A stretch of 64,000 nucleotides of DNA, taken from NCBI GenBank assembly GCA_027422505.1, contig JAPQWV010000018.1, positions 12,170,001 through 12,234,000 of the forward strand, in the 5' to 3' direction. Below the pieces are notes generated by a model. The model was not told where the DNA came from and did no database searches. It saw only the letters and a list, made by a program, of their open reading frames with translations. The position numbers were made by a program, and so were the translations under genes. Numbering within the stretch: position 1 is the first letter of the stretch; each line of letters starts with the position of its first letter. This DNA comes from Craterostigma plantagineum. Its lineage: Eukaryota > Streptophyta > Magnoliopsida > Lamiales > Linderniaceae. Shown here piece after piece: positions 34,350-45,989 of the stretch.

Positions 34350-34703
34350 TTTTAGTATTTCGGTATTCGGTATAATCGGTATACCTAATTTTAAAAACTT
34401 TCATACCATTACCGTAACGAAAATTTTCGGAAACTTCGGTATACCAAAATTTTCGATATTTTCGATACGATTTGATACGATAAGGACGGTATATCGGTAT
34501 TTCGATATTTCGGTATTTTTTCCCAGCCCTACACCCAGCCAATCAGAAACAGAAAAAAGAAAATGTAAAAGAGCAAAAGAGAAAAGGAAATGACCTCCCC
34601 CAACCTCCACTAAAGGAGGAAGGGGGAGAAGAAACTTTGCCGTAGTGTGGGTTTTTTCGCGCAGTAGAGAAGTAAGAGAAATGGGTTTGTAGAGAGAAAT
34701 TTT
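33237..34703 (-). mobile_element. Short LINE insertion with 15-bp target duplication (hAT nested inside)
   Basis: TTTGTTCACATTTTT occurs at 33222-33236 and again at 34704-34718: a 15-bp perfect duplication. On the minus strand the insert ends with TTTGTTTGAAAAAAAAAAAG, an A-rich tail, after TTTAATGAAGC, the usual end of plant L1-type LINEs; its start at 34703 is pyrimidine-rich (CTCTCTACAAACCC). Without the nested hAT (33651-34531) only about 590 bp remain, joining a leader-like 5' part to a 3' end, so the coding body is missing. No protein is encoded. Confidence 0.85.
33651..34531. mobile_element. Non-autonomous hAT element (881 bp)
   Basis: Ends TAGGGGTGG and (complement) TAGGGCTGG, with 8-bp target duplication CACCCAAC (33643-33650) / CACCCAGC (34532-34539), one mismatch. 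Subterminal regions repeat CGGTAT/ATACCG words (TTCGGTATACC), inverted between the two ends. AT-rich interior with a (TA)n run at 34317-34343 and no transposase. Confidence 0.9.
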
Positions 34704-34718
34704 TTTGTTCACATTTTT

Positions 34719-36946
34719 CCAAACGAAAGAAAACGAAATTTAGAGTAAACAAATAGAATAAAATAAACGACCTATATTGGAAATCTAACTTAAATTCAAA
34801 AAAGTAAATGGAATTTTAGTTTCTATTTATTTAATAAAATATATTTTATTATATTTTAAATATTTGATATATTCTTATAATAATAATAAAAGCAAAAATA
34901 ATATTAATTTTAATTATTGATATTTGCCTTTTAATTTAATAAAAATATACTTAAATAATATGCTAATTTTTTAATTTATTTATTTTTAAGTATTAATAAT
35001 TATATTATATTGACTTTTTAATTTTTTTATAATAAAGTTTAATAAGTCAATTTTGATAGTAATATATAAAGGAATTTGATTTTTAGTGAAAAAATAGAGT
35101 TAATGGGTTGGAGTGAAAACTAGTGTACAAAATAGTATATGGGTTGGAGTAAAAGCACTGTATAAACCGTATTATTGTGTAATATTACCTGTATTTTTAT
35201 GCCGTGTGTTGGAGATGCTCTAACCGAGAGTGCGGACGAAAAGAGTAGATTATTAAAACCACATTTATTACATTATAGGCTCAAATTGAAACATTTTCAT
35301 ATGGCTGCAAAATTTAATCTCAACCTCGTATGTGTCATCGAATGCCTCGAATATATATAAAAAAAGTAATTCTTTAAGAAAATTACCCAAAAAAAATCCC
35401 ACTTGATGACTTGCACGTAACTAATGACATATTCATCGCGCTTCTTTGCTCCAACACAAAAGATTAGGCATGACAATCTAAAGACCCACTTTGACCACCC
35501 GAGGAATGTCCATCGACGACGCAAGGTCCAACACCATCGATGGTCTAAGTCTGTCTAAGATTAAACTCGTACCCATTTTAAGATTCAATGGATCTTGTGG
35601 GTGTTGATTGACATCTCTACAAGAATTTGGTGCTTACTAGCTAATTAAGGCCCAGACATTCAACCTACATATTATAACACCACTATCAAACAAGCCATCC
35701 GGTCTATCAGCCTAGATTTGTGACCCTCGGTCGAACCAACATTATATTGGTCCATTTGGCCTATTTTTCATCGGGTTGCCCTGCTTCTCCCTTTTTTCCT
35801 CTCATGTAGGTAAACTCCATACCATCGTTGTTGCACTCACCACACTTCCCCTTAATTCACTCGGGAATTTAATTTCGAAATTCACTGTCGGCTATGAGAC
35901 GACCTCCTTCGGTTCTACACGACTAAGCCTCATGTGATTGCTCTAAGCCCATTAAACTTCGATATTAATGAGATTTGAACCATGACAAACGGATATTAAT
36001 CGCATTCGCACCCATCAGCAGGACGGATTGACTCATTTTGACAGTTGCTTCTTTTTCTTTTGAGAGGAGATATCATCATACAACGCAACGCCATCACAGT
36101 AGTCATAACTCATACACTGAATAAGTTCGGTATGAAGCTGAGTCTAAATCTCACTCTCAGCTGTGGGACGATCCCTACTTCCAGCAAAACTAACTCGAGG
36201 CCAATATTAGACATGCAATTTTCTAAATCAACATTACCAATTAAATATAAACTTTATTTCACCTATTGCCATTAACAAAATTTTTGTAGATTCTTAGATT
36301 ACTAGTTGCCAGATTGGGGATGACACATACAGCACTACGTTTTAGTAAAATAACTTGAAATGCTTTTGGACATTGATCCAACTAAGAAAAGTAGTTGAAA
36401 TTGTTCAAACTCGTGCCGTCCTCCGACCCACGTTTAATTCATTATTTAATTCTTGCTTTGAAAGGAAAGATTAATGTAATTGCAATACACGTACGCGTCT
36501 TGTATGTTCATATTGCAATATCGTGGACTATTGGGGAACTTTCCATATTATTTATCTATCTATTGATATCTTTTTTTGTGACCCCAGTCATACTGAGTTG
36601 GAAGTCGAACCCTCACAAAAAATTGATCTTTTTCCGTCCTTTTTAGTCCCAAAAATAAAAATTCGAGTCAAATTGGTGGAACTACAACCAAAAACTTTTC
36701 TCAGCTCGTCGTCGTCTTCTTCTTCGTCCCCATAGTCTTTTTGAGAGTACTTTCCACCTCAGAGCTGATTTCGTGTTCAATCGGCTCTACATTGATGAAA
36801 TTCCTGTGATTCCAACGAGATAAACAACGACAGCGAATCCGATTCACTTCTGATTATTATTTCGTAGATTTATTAATGTTTCGAAGTAACTCATGCCCAT
36901 CGTTTTCCTTTTCTAGATCGTCGCCGAATTGGGTTCTTTTATATTA
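34719..36946 (+). other. Intergenic and 5' region of the SMP-C2 gene
   Basis: AT-rich, without a gene. One MITE end, GTGTTGGAGATGCTCTAACC at 35203-35222, matches the GAGCATCTCCAAC terminus of the MITE at 41438. The stretch just before the start codon (36700-36946) is pyrimidine-rich (TCGTCGTCGTCTTCTTC near 36705) and is probably 5' UTR and promoter of the gene at 36947. A second intron-like TTTTCTAG at 36909-36916 would allow a spliced leader. Confidence 0.45.
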
Positions 36947-39709
36947 ATGGTTTTGCAGTCAGCTTCCGTTACTTCACCACCTCGTTGCTTTGACTTCTCG
37001 CCGAGGAGACCTTTTTTGGTGCCTTTTAATTCGAGCCCAGTTCGATTAAGCTTGTGCCCTTGTGCTATTGCCTCTAATGATTGTCGAAAAAGAGAACGAA
37101 GGAGATTTCTGAAAAATGTGAGATTGGCTTTTCTACAAGCCCAAGTATGTATGAATGGGGTAACTTCCCAGCCTCGCTTCAACTCTCCCACCGCAAGAGG
37201 CGCAAAAAGCATTGCCTTGAAGCGATTTTCTGACGAAGTTGAACACAATTCAGGTTCTTTTTCAAGTATAAACGCTGCAAGTGGCAGTAATTATTACAGT
37301 GGCAGTTTCGGACAAGACCCTATTGTTGATAAGTTGAGGAATCAGCTTGGAGTTATTCACCCCATACCCTCACCGCCTATAAATCGCAGCTTTTTTGGAC
37401 TATTTGCGTTTTTCTTTTTCGTGGGAGTTATTTTCGATAAGCTGTGGACGTCGAGAAAGCCCAGCGTAGGGGACAATGGTGGTAATAAATCGACGACTAG
37501 GCCACAAATTCCTACTAATCTATCCATGCTTCTCGAGAGGGATTTGCAAAGGAAGGAATCTGTGGAATGGGTAAACATGGTGTTAGGAAAGCTATGGAAG
37601 GTTTACAGGGATGGAATTGAGAATTGGATTATAGGGTTATTACAACCTGTGATTGATAATCTCAAGAAACCAGATTACGTGAAGAGGGTTGAGATCAAAC
37701 AGTTTTCTTTAGGCGATGAGCCTTTGTCAGTAAGAAGCGTTGAAAGAAGGACTTCCCGCCGTGTCAACGACTTGCAGTAAGTGTTAGAATTTTGCTCTTA
37801 TAAGTTCATTTCAATTGATTACTCAAAATGGTTGCTGTTTTATTCACTTTTCAGCTGTCAATTTAAAGTTCATTGTTTGATTTCTTTTTATTGTTCCAAG
37901 GTATCAGATAGGCTTACGATATTCTGGGGGTGCACGAATGCTGTTACTATTATCGCTGAAGTTCGGGATATTTCCTATTGTTGTGCCCGTGGGAATACGT
38001 AATTTCGACATTGACGGGGAATTATGGGTGAAACTTCGTTTGATACCCAAAGAGCCATATGTGGGAGCCGTTTCATGGGCTTTTGTATCTCTTCCAAAGA
38101 TAAAATTTGAGTTATCCCCTTTTCGCCTTTTTAATGTGATGGGTATGAAGTGATTTTTGTTTCTTTTAACGTTTTTGCGTTCATTGTCTCTTGATCATGC
38201 AAGTTTTTTGGAGAATTCACATAATTACTTATGTTTTCTCATGTTTTTCGGGTTTCACTGCAAACGTTCAGCCATACCTGTTCTCTCAATGTAAGTAACT
38301 TTTCTCCTTTTTGTCCAACTATTGCTTCATGATTTTGATTCATCTTCAGACAACCTTACGTTTTAAAATCGTTTTATTTTAAGGTTCTTGACGAAACTTC
38401 TTACCGAAGACTTGCCCAAACTATTCGTAAGGCCCAAGAAAATAGTCCTAGATTTTCAAAATGCAAAAACTGTGGTATCTGTGCCAAGCGATTCTACAAA
38501 GCCTGGAGAAATTCAAGAAGGAAATAGTAACTACTCCGGAGAATTATCTGTAACTCTCCTCGATGCCCGAAAACTTCCCTATATATTCTACGGTACTATA
38601 CTACTTCTTACGTGCTAAAAAACTTCCTTACATAGAACACATTCGTGTTTGTATTGGGTAATAATGACATTATTTTTTTATTACAGGTAAAACAGATCCG
38701 TATGTGATTCTAAGATTAGGCGATCAATTAATACGTAGTAAGAGGAACAGCCTAACCACCGTTATTGGTCCACCTGGCGAACCAATATGGAATCAGGTCC
38801 TTTTACTACTCTCTTTTAAGGTATTTTTGTTAAATTTTATATATGACGATGCTACTAAATGCACCGATGTCCTTTTTTTGCAGGATTTTCACATGCTAGT
38901 TTCTAACCCGAGGAAGGAAAAACTATGCATTGAAGTAAAAGATTCGCTTGGATTCACAGATTGGAGCGTAGGGTATGCAGAGGTAAGGATGAATCAAACT
39001 TTCAATGTACATATTTCTTCTTCACATTCATTCATGAAAGCTGTGTTGTTACAGATCGATCTCGGCCCTTTAAAAGATACAGTTCCGACGGACAGGATTG
39101 TTCAGCTCCGAGGAGGGCTGAGCCTCTTTGGAAAAGGATACGCAGGCGAAATTCTACTGAGATTGACTTACAAAGCGTACGTAGAAGAAGACGAAGAAGA
39201 AGAAAAGTCGGTCAAAGCTTATAGCACATACGTAGATCCATCCGAGGATGAGCTGTCCGATTCAGACCAATCTTATCCCTCCGAAACGAAGCAGGTCAAC
39301 AATAGAAAGTACACAATCAACTCAGAGGTTGACTCTTTCATGGACGTCCTAACGGCTCTATTGGTGAGCGAAGAGTTTCGAGGCATAGTTTCTTCAGAAA
39401 CCTCTTCGACTACTAACAAGCCTTCAGAAGATGCCAAGACGAATGCTGCTGCGTCCGTGCCTGGGCCCGGCCCGCAAGCTGCTGTAAATGATTCCAATAC
39501 TTCTCAAGGTAGTTTTTATGTTTTCTTTTCGTTGGCAAAGTGCTAAGCTACGAAGCATTGCTTCTTTATTTTTTTATGAAAGGAGTGGTTTGATAACTTG
39601 TAAAAATGCAGGTTCGGGGACGGTTTTGTTTTGGCTTGCATTACTTACGACGGCAGCTGTGCTTATAGCTTTGGATATGATGGGTGGCTCAAGTTTCTTC
39701 AATCCCTAA
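36947..39709 (+). CDS. NTMC2T5-like: NTMC2T5/tricalbin-like SMP and C2 domain membrane protein
   Basis: Eight coding exons: 36947-37776, 37901-38142, 38272-38290, 38384-38592, 38687-38796, 38884-38982, 39055-39508 and 39612-39709, all with GT..AG borders and consistent phase; total 2061 nt, 686 aa plus stop. Exon 3 is a 19-nt micro-exon. Order: Ser/Arg-rich N-terminus resembling a plastid targeting region (1-60), a transmembrane segment near residues 148-167 (SFFGLFAFFFFVGVIFDKLW), an SMP lipid-transfer domain about 203-395 (ESVEWVNMVLGKLW .. KEPYVGAVSWAFVSLP), a C2 domain about 415-540 (LSVTLLDARKLP, KTDPYVILRLG, EPIWNQDFHMLV), an acidic linker, and a C-terminal hydrophobic tail (GSGTVLFWLALLTTAAVLIALD). 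Length and tail match the plant NTMC2 type 5 group; such proteins tether membranes and move lipids at contact sites. The ATG at 36947 is the first usable one. Confidence 0.88.
38272..38290 (+). other. 19-nt micro-exon of the SMP-C2 gene
   Basis: CCATACCTGTTCTCTCAAT sits between an AG acceptor (TTCAG) and a GTAAGT donor. It joins exons 2 and 4 in frame (VM-AIPVLSM-FL). Skipping it would shift the frame. Confidence 0.85.
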
Positions 39710-40718
39710 CACAAAGTGAGTGACGAACAATTGATATGCTTGCACTAAAGAAACTGAAACTTTATGCCTTTCAGATTTTTGGTTCGATTCCATTGATTAG
39801 TGTAAGGGGCTGACTACGTCTTAAGTTCTAACATTTTGCGGGATTTTTGTTAAGGCCATGGTGGTGAAGATACACCAAAGCTCAGGCAAGGCGAAGGTTC
39901 GCCTTGGATTATAGCCAATCACAAGTGATTCGTGTTGATAGCGAACAAGAAATTGTGTAGAATAGTGAATGTTGTAGTTGCTGCTCATTTTTTCCTTCCT
40001 AGATTTATGATGCTGTAGGCCTCTAATAGGACCTTGTTTTTCTATTCTAGGGTTTCAAATAATTTTTCTCATTTTCTTCTTTTCTCATTTTGTAATGTAA
40101 ACATTTTATTGCGAGCTTGATTATCACAGAGGTTATTTTTCAAGGATTTTGTAGTTTAAATCTGGCTTCATGAAAAATTTAAAATGTTCAGTTCGATTTT
40201 CAGAGTAATATTGGATGCCTTTTTTCTTTTAAGTGTTGATATTCCATTACTATGTCGTCCAAACTATCTCAATGGGGTCGCGATATTCACACTAGTATTT
40301 TTGCACACTCAAATGCACGTGCTATAATATCATATTATAATTTCAAAAGAAAATTTGATTAATTATTAAATTAGAGGTTGAATTATAACTAGCTAAAGTA
40401 GTAAGTTACTATTAACTAAAAAAGGAAGTAAGGTAGTGAGTGTTTAATAATTGAACGGTTTGGATTTTAATTTTGTAGATAAAAATGGAGTGAAATTAAA
40501 TGGCAGTTTTCTTATCTACAACGTGGGTCAATAATTAATCAATTTTAAATTATGGCAAAACATGATTGGTTGAAACTTGAAATAGACAGACCAAACACTT
40601 GATATTTGTAATAATTATTTTCAATAATTACATGATTCAACAAAAATTATTTTACTAACTTATTTTCCATTATCAACAATATTACTTTTATGGACTATTC
40701 CAAAACTATTAATTTAAG
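39710..40718. other. 3' flank and AT-rich intergenic stretch
   Basis: 39710-40100 is probably the 3' untranslated region and terminator of the SMP-C2 gene (AT-rich, AATGTAAACATTTT at 40096). Beyond that nothing is recognised. Confidence 0.4.
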
Positions 40719-40727
40719 TTGTTTTTA

Positions 40728-41115
40728 GGGTCAATACGAAATCAGGGCCCATTAAGGGTTTGATTTCGAATTCAGGCCCTGTTTGAGAATTTTTTAGGTT
40801 AAAGGACCCATTTTGTGTGGTGTAAAAAAGTGGTATGAAAGATATATGAAATGGTATAGAATGATCATTTTTGTTACAAACTTTCAACATACTGGTATGT
40901 CAGAGCAATGAAGTGGTACTGCAGAAAATAAACTGGTATCATATGATCATAAACTGGTACCGGATTATAGTTTTGTGGTACAGAATTTCAACATACTGGT
41001 ATGTAAAAGCAATGAAGTGGTACTGCAGAAAATGGGTCCTTAAAACTAAAATTTTTGCCAAGAGGGCCTGAATCCTAAATGATAGTTACGTCGGGGCCTG
41101 AAATGAAAATGCCCC
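40728..41115. mobile_element. GTAC-repeat Mutator-like MITE (388 bp) with perfect 9-bp duplication
   Basis: TTGTTTTTA at 40719-40727 and 41116-41124 is a perfect 9-bp target duplication, diagnostic of the Mutator superfamily. The terminal inverted repeats are about 95 bp (GGGTCAATACGAAATCAGG.. against GGGGCATTTTCATTTCAGG..; both then hold ATTCAGGCCCT and AAAGGACCCATTTT / AAGGACCCATTTT). The interior repeats AATGAAGTGGTACTGCAGAA and ACTGGTA(C/T). It fixes the ends of the family also seen at 32790 and, more loosely, 2419-6390. Confidence 0.92.
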
Positions 41116-41127
41116 TTGTTTTTAACC

Positions 41128-41296
41128 AGATATGTCAATTTGACGGGGCGGGGCGGGCCGACCCACGGCCTGCCAAAGTCGCGGCCCGCGTGGGCTGGTA
41201 CGCCTGATGGGCCTAAAAAATTGCAGCCCGCCCCACCCTTTTGACAGGGCAGCGGGCCGGCACGCAGGTCGCGAGCCGGATTGACGGCTCTAATTT
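41128..41296. mobile_element. GC-rich hAT-like fragment
   Basis: GGGCGGGCCGACCC-type sequence; the right edge complements to AGAGCCGTCAATCCGG, like the TAGAGCTGTCAA ends of small plant hAT elements. A related GC-rich piece lies at 45110-45470 with the end TTTGACAGATCTAG. The two may be halves of one element separated by solo LTR B. Confidence 0.4.
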
Positions 41297-41437
41297 TAAC
41301 CAATGACACATTGATATAGTGTTTAATTATTTTTCATTGTATTGCTCCTCATAATAATCGCTATACTTTCATATCAACTTATAAATATAAATATTATTAA
41401 ATTTATCAATACTAATTGTAATACCCGAGTCACGTAA

Positions 41438-42161
41438 GAGCATCTCCAACGAGACGCTATACACAGCGTTAAACGCCATCAATGGCGTTGGAGAAGCTCC
41501 AAAGGAACTGCAAACGCCACCCTAAATCTGGAGGAGTGAACAGTGTCCCGCTATGTGAAGCGGGGCACTGTTCACCCGCTATATGTTTATTTTTTTTTTT
41601 GAGTTTCTTTTACTAAGTTTAATTTGGGTTTTCAGTATTGGGTTCCTCCCTTTTCTGCTTTTCAATTTGTTTTCTGTTATTTAGATTAGATTAATTTAGG
41701 CTGTTAAGTAATTTGGATGTCTTCCTCTTCTTCATCGATTTTTTTTTTTCTGGAAGGGTGCGAGGAAGAAGACGATGAATAGTACTTTAGGAGAGAGAAG
41801 TTGGTTTTTATTTATTTAGGAAACATTAAAATAATATTAATAATACCTTTAACGATTAATTGTGCGATGTAATTCTAAATAAAAATTAATAATGAATGAA
41901 TAATTAAAGTGTCTTGTTATAATTAAAATTTCATAGCTGAATTTCCGTATTCTTAATTTTTTTACTTGAGAATATAGGTTGTTGTTTATTTTTATAATAT
42001 AAATAATTTTCAGCAATTTAATTAATTAAGTAATAAGAAAAATTATATATAGAGGAAAATATAGAGGAAATGGTTGGAGTTTGATGGTACTGTTTAAACT
42101 GTAAATCTGGAGGAATTGTACTGTTTCAACTCTATATATAGAGGAATGGTTGGAGATGGCC
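41438..42161. mobile_element. Tourist-like MITE (724 bp) inside solo LTR B
   Basis: TAA duplications at 41435-41437 and 42162-42164. Ends GAGCATCTCCAAC and (complement) GGCCATCTCCAACC. The interior is AT-rich with no coding capacity. A lone end of the same group lies near 35203-35222. Confidence 0.85.
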
Positions 42162-43019
42162 TAAGTAAGCGAGCCAATAAATTTGCATACATATTATATG
42201 ATTTATGTGCCTGTATATTACATGTTTATTTGATTAGGTGTCAATAGGAACTAAATTCTAAAGATTTTAAATGAAGTAACTTTCAAAATATTAGGATAAT
42301 GTCAAAAGGGGGGTTAGAATGAATTTTAGAACTTAGAAACCGAAATAAATAGGTCCGATTTCTTAGCTATGACCTATGAGAAAGGGTATATAATGGTAAT
42401 TATCATTTGAAGATGGGGATTAAAGTTACCACATAACTCGATTACTTAGCTAGCAGGGAAAAGTTAAAGTAGTAATAGAATATTACTTGTTACTTGGCCG
42501 AGATAAAGATCAACTAAGTGTTATGTCATTCAGACAGTTTTACACGCAAAACACAATTAGAATAAGGAACATAATTATCCACTTCATAAAAAGAAGTCGA
42601 CGAGGGTGTAGCATAAGGGAGAAAGAAGAACCGAAATTTATCAACCTAGGCTAAGGAAGAGGTATAATTTCTATTCATATCTTAAAGTATTTTAATTACA
42701 TCTATACATGTTTTAGGAAATGTTAGGCACAAAATATCAACAACTAAGGTTTGATACGAATTTTAGTTTGAAGAATAAAGAAGAAACTTAGGGTCGAATT
42801 AGGGAATACCCTTCAGGGTTTAGCATATTTCTCGAGGGGAATTAAGATTCGAAGTATTGATTTTTAGGGTTTTGCCCATCTTAAGTTTAAGAGTTTATTA
42901 ACATAGTCACTAAGAACTATATGTGTTATGCCTGGGAAAATTTGGTAAGGTAGTAATCGAAACTTCGAAGAAGAAGACAACTCTAAGATAGCCTTCAATC
43001 GAATGAAATAGACTATTTA

Positions 43020-43700
43020 TGTAATCGGGCGAATGGAATTAAGAATTAGGGTTTCGATCGAAATAGGGTTTCCTTAGTCTTACCCGATTCGAGACCCACA
43101 ATTAATTTAATTCTCGGCAAAATGTAAACTAGAATATGTTGTGAATCGACCGAACCTAGGAATTTAATTGAGGAATCGAGCGAAAGGTGACATGTTAATA
43201 CATGGGAATCGGGCGATTTGTGGAGATAGGTCAAGCGCTGACTAAGCCACGCTAAATGAAGGTTTAATCGGGCGATGTGGCTTAGAAACCGTACAAATCG
43301 GGCGATTGGCTATGTTATGATCACATGGAATCAATCCTTCAAAGTACTTCAAATCGGCCGATGCAATGTTAAATATAGGGTCGGTGAAATTGAGTAGGAA
43401 TGGAACAAATCGACCGAAAAGGGGGTTTTTCAATGTATAAAATAGAACGATTGAAGACCTACGAATCGGGCGATTTATCAGTGGACAAATCGGCGAACTC
43501 AAGATCATATAAGAACAAATCGGGCGATTGGGAGATGATGAAATCACACGGCGAAAGAAAATATTAATGTATAAAATCGACCGAAAGCATAGGAATTCCA
43601 TGCATGGAATCGAGCGATTTGGAAGGATGGTGAGACGCGACGAATGTAAAAGCAAGGGATGACAGAATCGGCCAAAACTAATATCAAGACATGATCAAAT
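43020..43700. repeat. AATCGGGCGATT word array in solo LTR B
   Basis: About twenty irregularly spaced copies of AATCGGGCGATT and variants (AATCGACCGAA, AATCGAGCGATT, AATCGGCCGATG). It occupies the place held by the TTCACGAATT array in solo LTR A. It causes the proline- and arginine-rich minus-strand frame here. Confidence 0.88.
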
Positions 43701-45109
43701 TGACCGAATCTAACTTTAATATAGTTGTCTAGTGTTGACTTCACTTTGATTAGAAATCGAGCCATATAGGATTTTAGCAATTTAACGTAGCCAAAATAAA
43801 TTATTTTGACACAGGCACCTAATTTAAGTATGGTACAGACATTACGATATTTTAATATTCTGTCTAAGGATCGAAAGGTGAGAACACTCCAAGCTGTAAG
43901 TACTTAAGCTTGGACGACAGGTAAGTGGAAGTCCCAACTACAACACATAATTGTATGTACATGAATTATGTGATTATGTGCTTCTATGATATTACGTGAT
44001 TTGCTGCGTGATTTATTTACGTTACATGACATGCATATTCATGACATAATCATATGCGCACAGTTTAGTAATAAAGACATGATACGAGAGCGTGCATGAT
44101 ACATGATCGCCTGAGAGCGATAGATATTCGCCGATATGGGCGTCTTATGTCGACTCACTGTTGAGTCACGGCTCTTCTATGCTACCATGGTGACGTCGTA
44201 TGCCGTTACCGTCAAGACATGACATATTCAAGGCAAGACATGATTTTAGGGCTAATGCCCTCATGGCGGAACGTGGAACCTGGAGGATGCGAGCTGAGGG
44301 ATTAAGCGACACCGAGGGTACCTCTGGTGTTGGCAACCTCTGAATAGGCTACTAGTGTAAAGCGTCCGCGTGGCGTATGAAACCACCTTGGGACAGAAAA
44401 GGCGCCCTAGGGTTAGCCTCCCATGAGTGGGTATTGCCACTTATATATTTATTTTTCCCTTGTGGATTCGAGCTCCATGATGGTGCATAGCAAGATAGCC
44501 GAGGGCCCTACATGACAAGACAAGGCAAGGAAAAATATAAGGTCTAGGAAGCATTGGCGCGGATGCCTTTGCTAATTAGGACACGTGCATGGCATGCATG
44601 GCTTTCACTAAGTGAGCTTTATAAGCTCATTCCATGTATTTATGTGTTGTAGGTTCACGGGATCACGGTACGTGATCTTTATGATGGCAATGCCTATTTT
44701 TGAAGCTTTCGGAGGACTTTTGAGGTGGCGGTGTGTACATGAATGCGACCTGATTGGCGGGCCAATAGATTAGTTTTGAACACGCATTCGCACTCACCTA
44801 TGTATTTATGTCCTAGGAATATTTTGTAATGTACAGAACGCTTCCTTTATATAAAAGGAAAAATTTTGTACGCATTTTCGTAGTCATTATTTCCTTAAAT
44901 CACATGCAGTTACTAAAATTAGTAGTAAGAATGAGAGGTAGAAGTTAGGGGCGCCACACGAATCCCCGTCGTAGAGGGGCATATTTTAAATAACTAAAAA
45001 TATTTATATTATAATGCATGATAAAAATAATTTTTTTTATCGTAATACGAATAATATTTTAAAGAAATTAAATAGCTAATACTCTTTTCATATTTTCAAG
45101 TGAATTACC

Positions 45110-45470
45110 TGTCAAAAATGCCCGTGCTCGCGGGCTTTGGCGGGCCGCGGGCCTGGAGGCCGCCGCAGGCCCGCCCGCCGCTATTCAAAATATTAATATT
45201 TATATTAGATAATATATGTATAAGTAATTGTGTAGGTTTTTTTATATTTTTTAATTACAATTTTACGCAAAATTATGTTTAATAAAATAAAGAGTTGGGA
45301 TTAAATTACTCATAGTTTCGAACTAAAATTCTTTTTTTCCTCTTTTTTTAATCTTTTTTCTTTACGACGGGGTAGGCTGGGCACCCGCGCTCGCGCCTGC
45401 CAATTGGCGGGCTTCGGCGGGTAGCGGGCCGACAGGGTGGGCCGGCCCGTTTGACAGATCTAGTTTGAAT
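45110..45470. mobile_element. GC-rich hAT-like fragment, right piece
   Basis: GGCGGGCCGCGGGCC near the left and GGGCCGGCCCGTTTGACAGA at the right edge, separated by AT-rich sequence. The edge resembles that of the piece at 41128-41296. Confidence 0.4.
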
Positions 45471-45654
45471 TAATGCAAGCTTTCTAATTAAATAAGAAAT
45501 TAATATGAGTGTAATAGACTTAAAAAGTTAGTCACTAATTTATAAAAAGAGGGGAAAAAACAGTTCGTAAAGTTTTTTTATCCCGGCTTATCCTTGTTTA
45601 GCCCGTTATGGACTTGCACCATACACTCAGAGTCCGCTTGAAATTGAAGTTGTG

Positions 45655-45985
45655 TTTAGAGGGTATTAGCTTTAATTGATTTTAAATATGGAGGACATGA
45701 ATTTTTATTGTGTTTGGTTGATGGATTTAAATAATGATCTCCAATGGGTTTGGTAAATGAAGATGATCTTAGATAGTAGATCCAATTACATTTTTACCCA
45801 TATTTCAAATTTAATATTTTGTAAATAAAGGGTAATTTTGTTATAAATGTCCGAGATTAGCTAAAGGCAGAGGGAGATGTAGCTTTAGCTAATACCTTAT
45901 TGGGGGATAAGTAAATCCCACGTTTAAACCATCCAAGCACTAATATAATTTAATTCTAACCCCTAATCACCCTAATACCCCCAAC
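45655..45985. mobile_element. Diverged Tourist-like MITE
   Basis: It shares phrases with the MITE at 19107: TGTTTGGTTGATG, AATAATG, GGGTTTGGTA near the left and CTAATACCCCCAACCA near the right. Ends and duplication are blurred (GTGTTTAGAGGGTATTAG at the left edge). Confidence 0.55.
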
Positions 45986-45989
45986 CAGA

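Larger units (their letters stand above)
41417..44958 (+). mobile_element. Ty3-gypsy solo LTR B (3542 bp incl. MITE)
   Basis: Begins TGTAATACCCGAGTCACG and ends TTAGGGGCGCCACA, the same terminal pattern as solo LTR A. Flanks are CTAAT (41412-41416) and CGAAT (44959-44963), a 4 of 5 match, so probably an aged target duplication. The 3' third matches LTR A, but the middle does not. No internal region or partner LTR. Confidence 0.8.

Noticed and set aside
38141..38383. Retained intron joining exons 2 and 4 directly
   Set aside because: Direct joining shifts frame; inclusion of the 19-nt exon restores it and gives the conserved SMP sequence.
43242..43655. 137-codon minus-strand protein
   Set aside because: Translation of the AATCGGGCGATT array within solo LTR B.
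18229..44958. Solo LTRs A and B as the two LTRs of one giant gypsy element
   Set aside because: Each has its own flanking duplication (CACGG; CTAAT/CGAAT), they are strongly diverged, and the 19 kb between them contains two host genes and no gag-pol.
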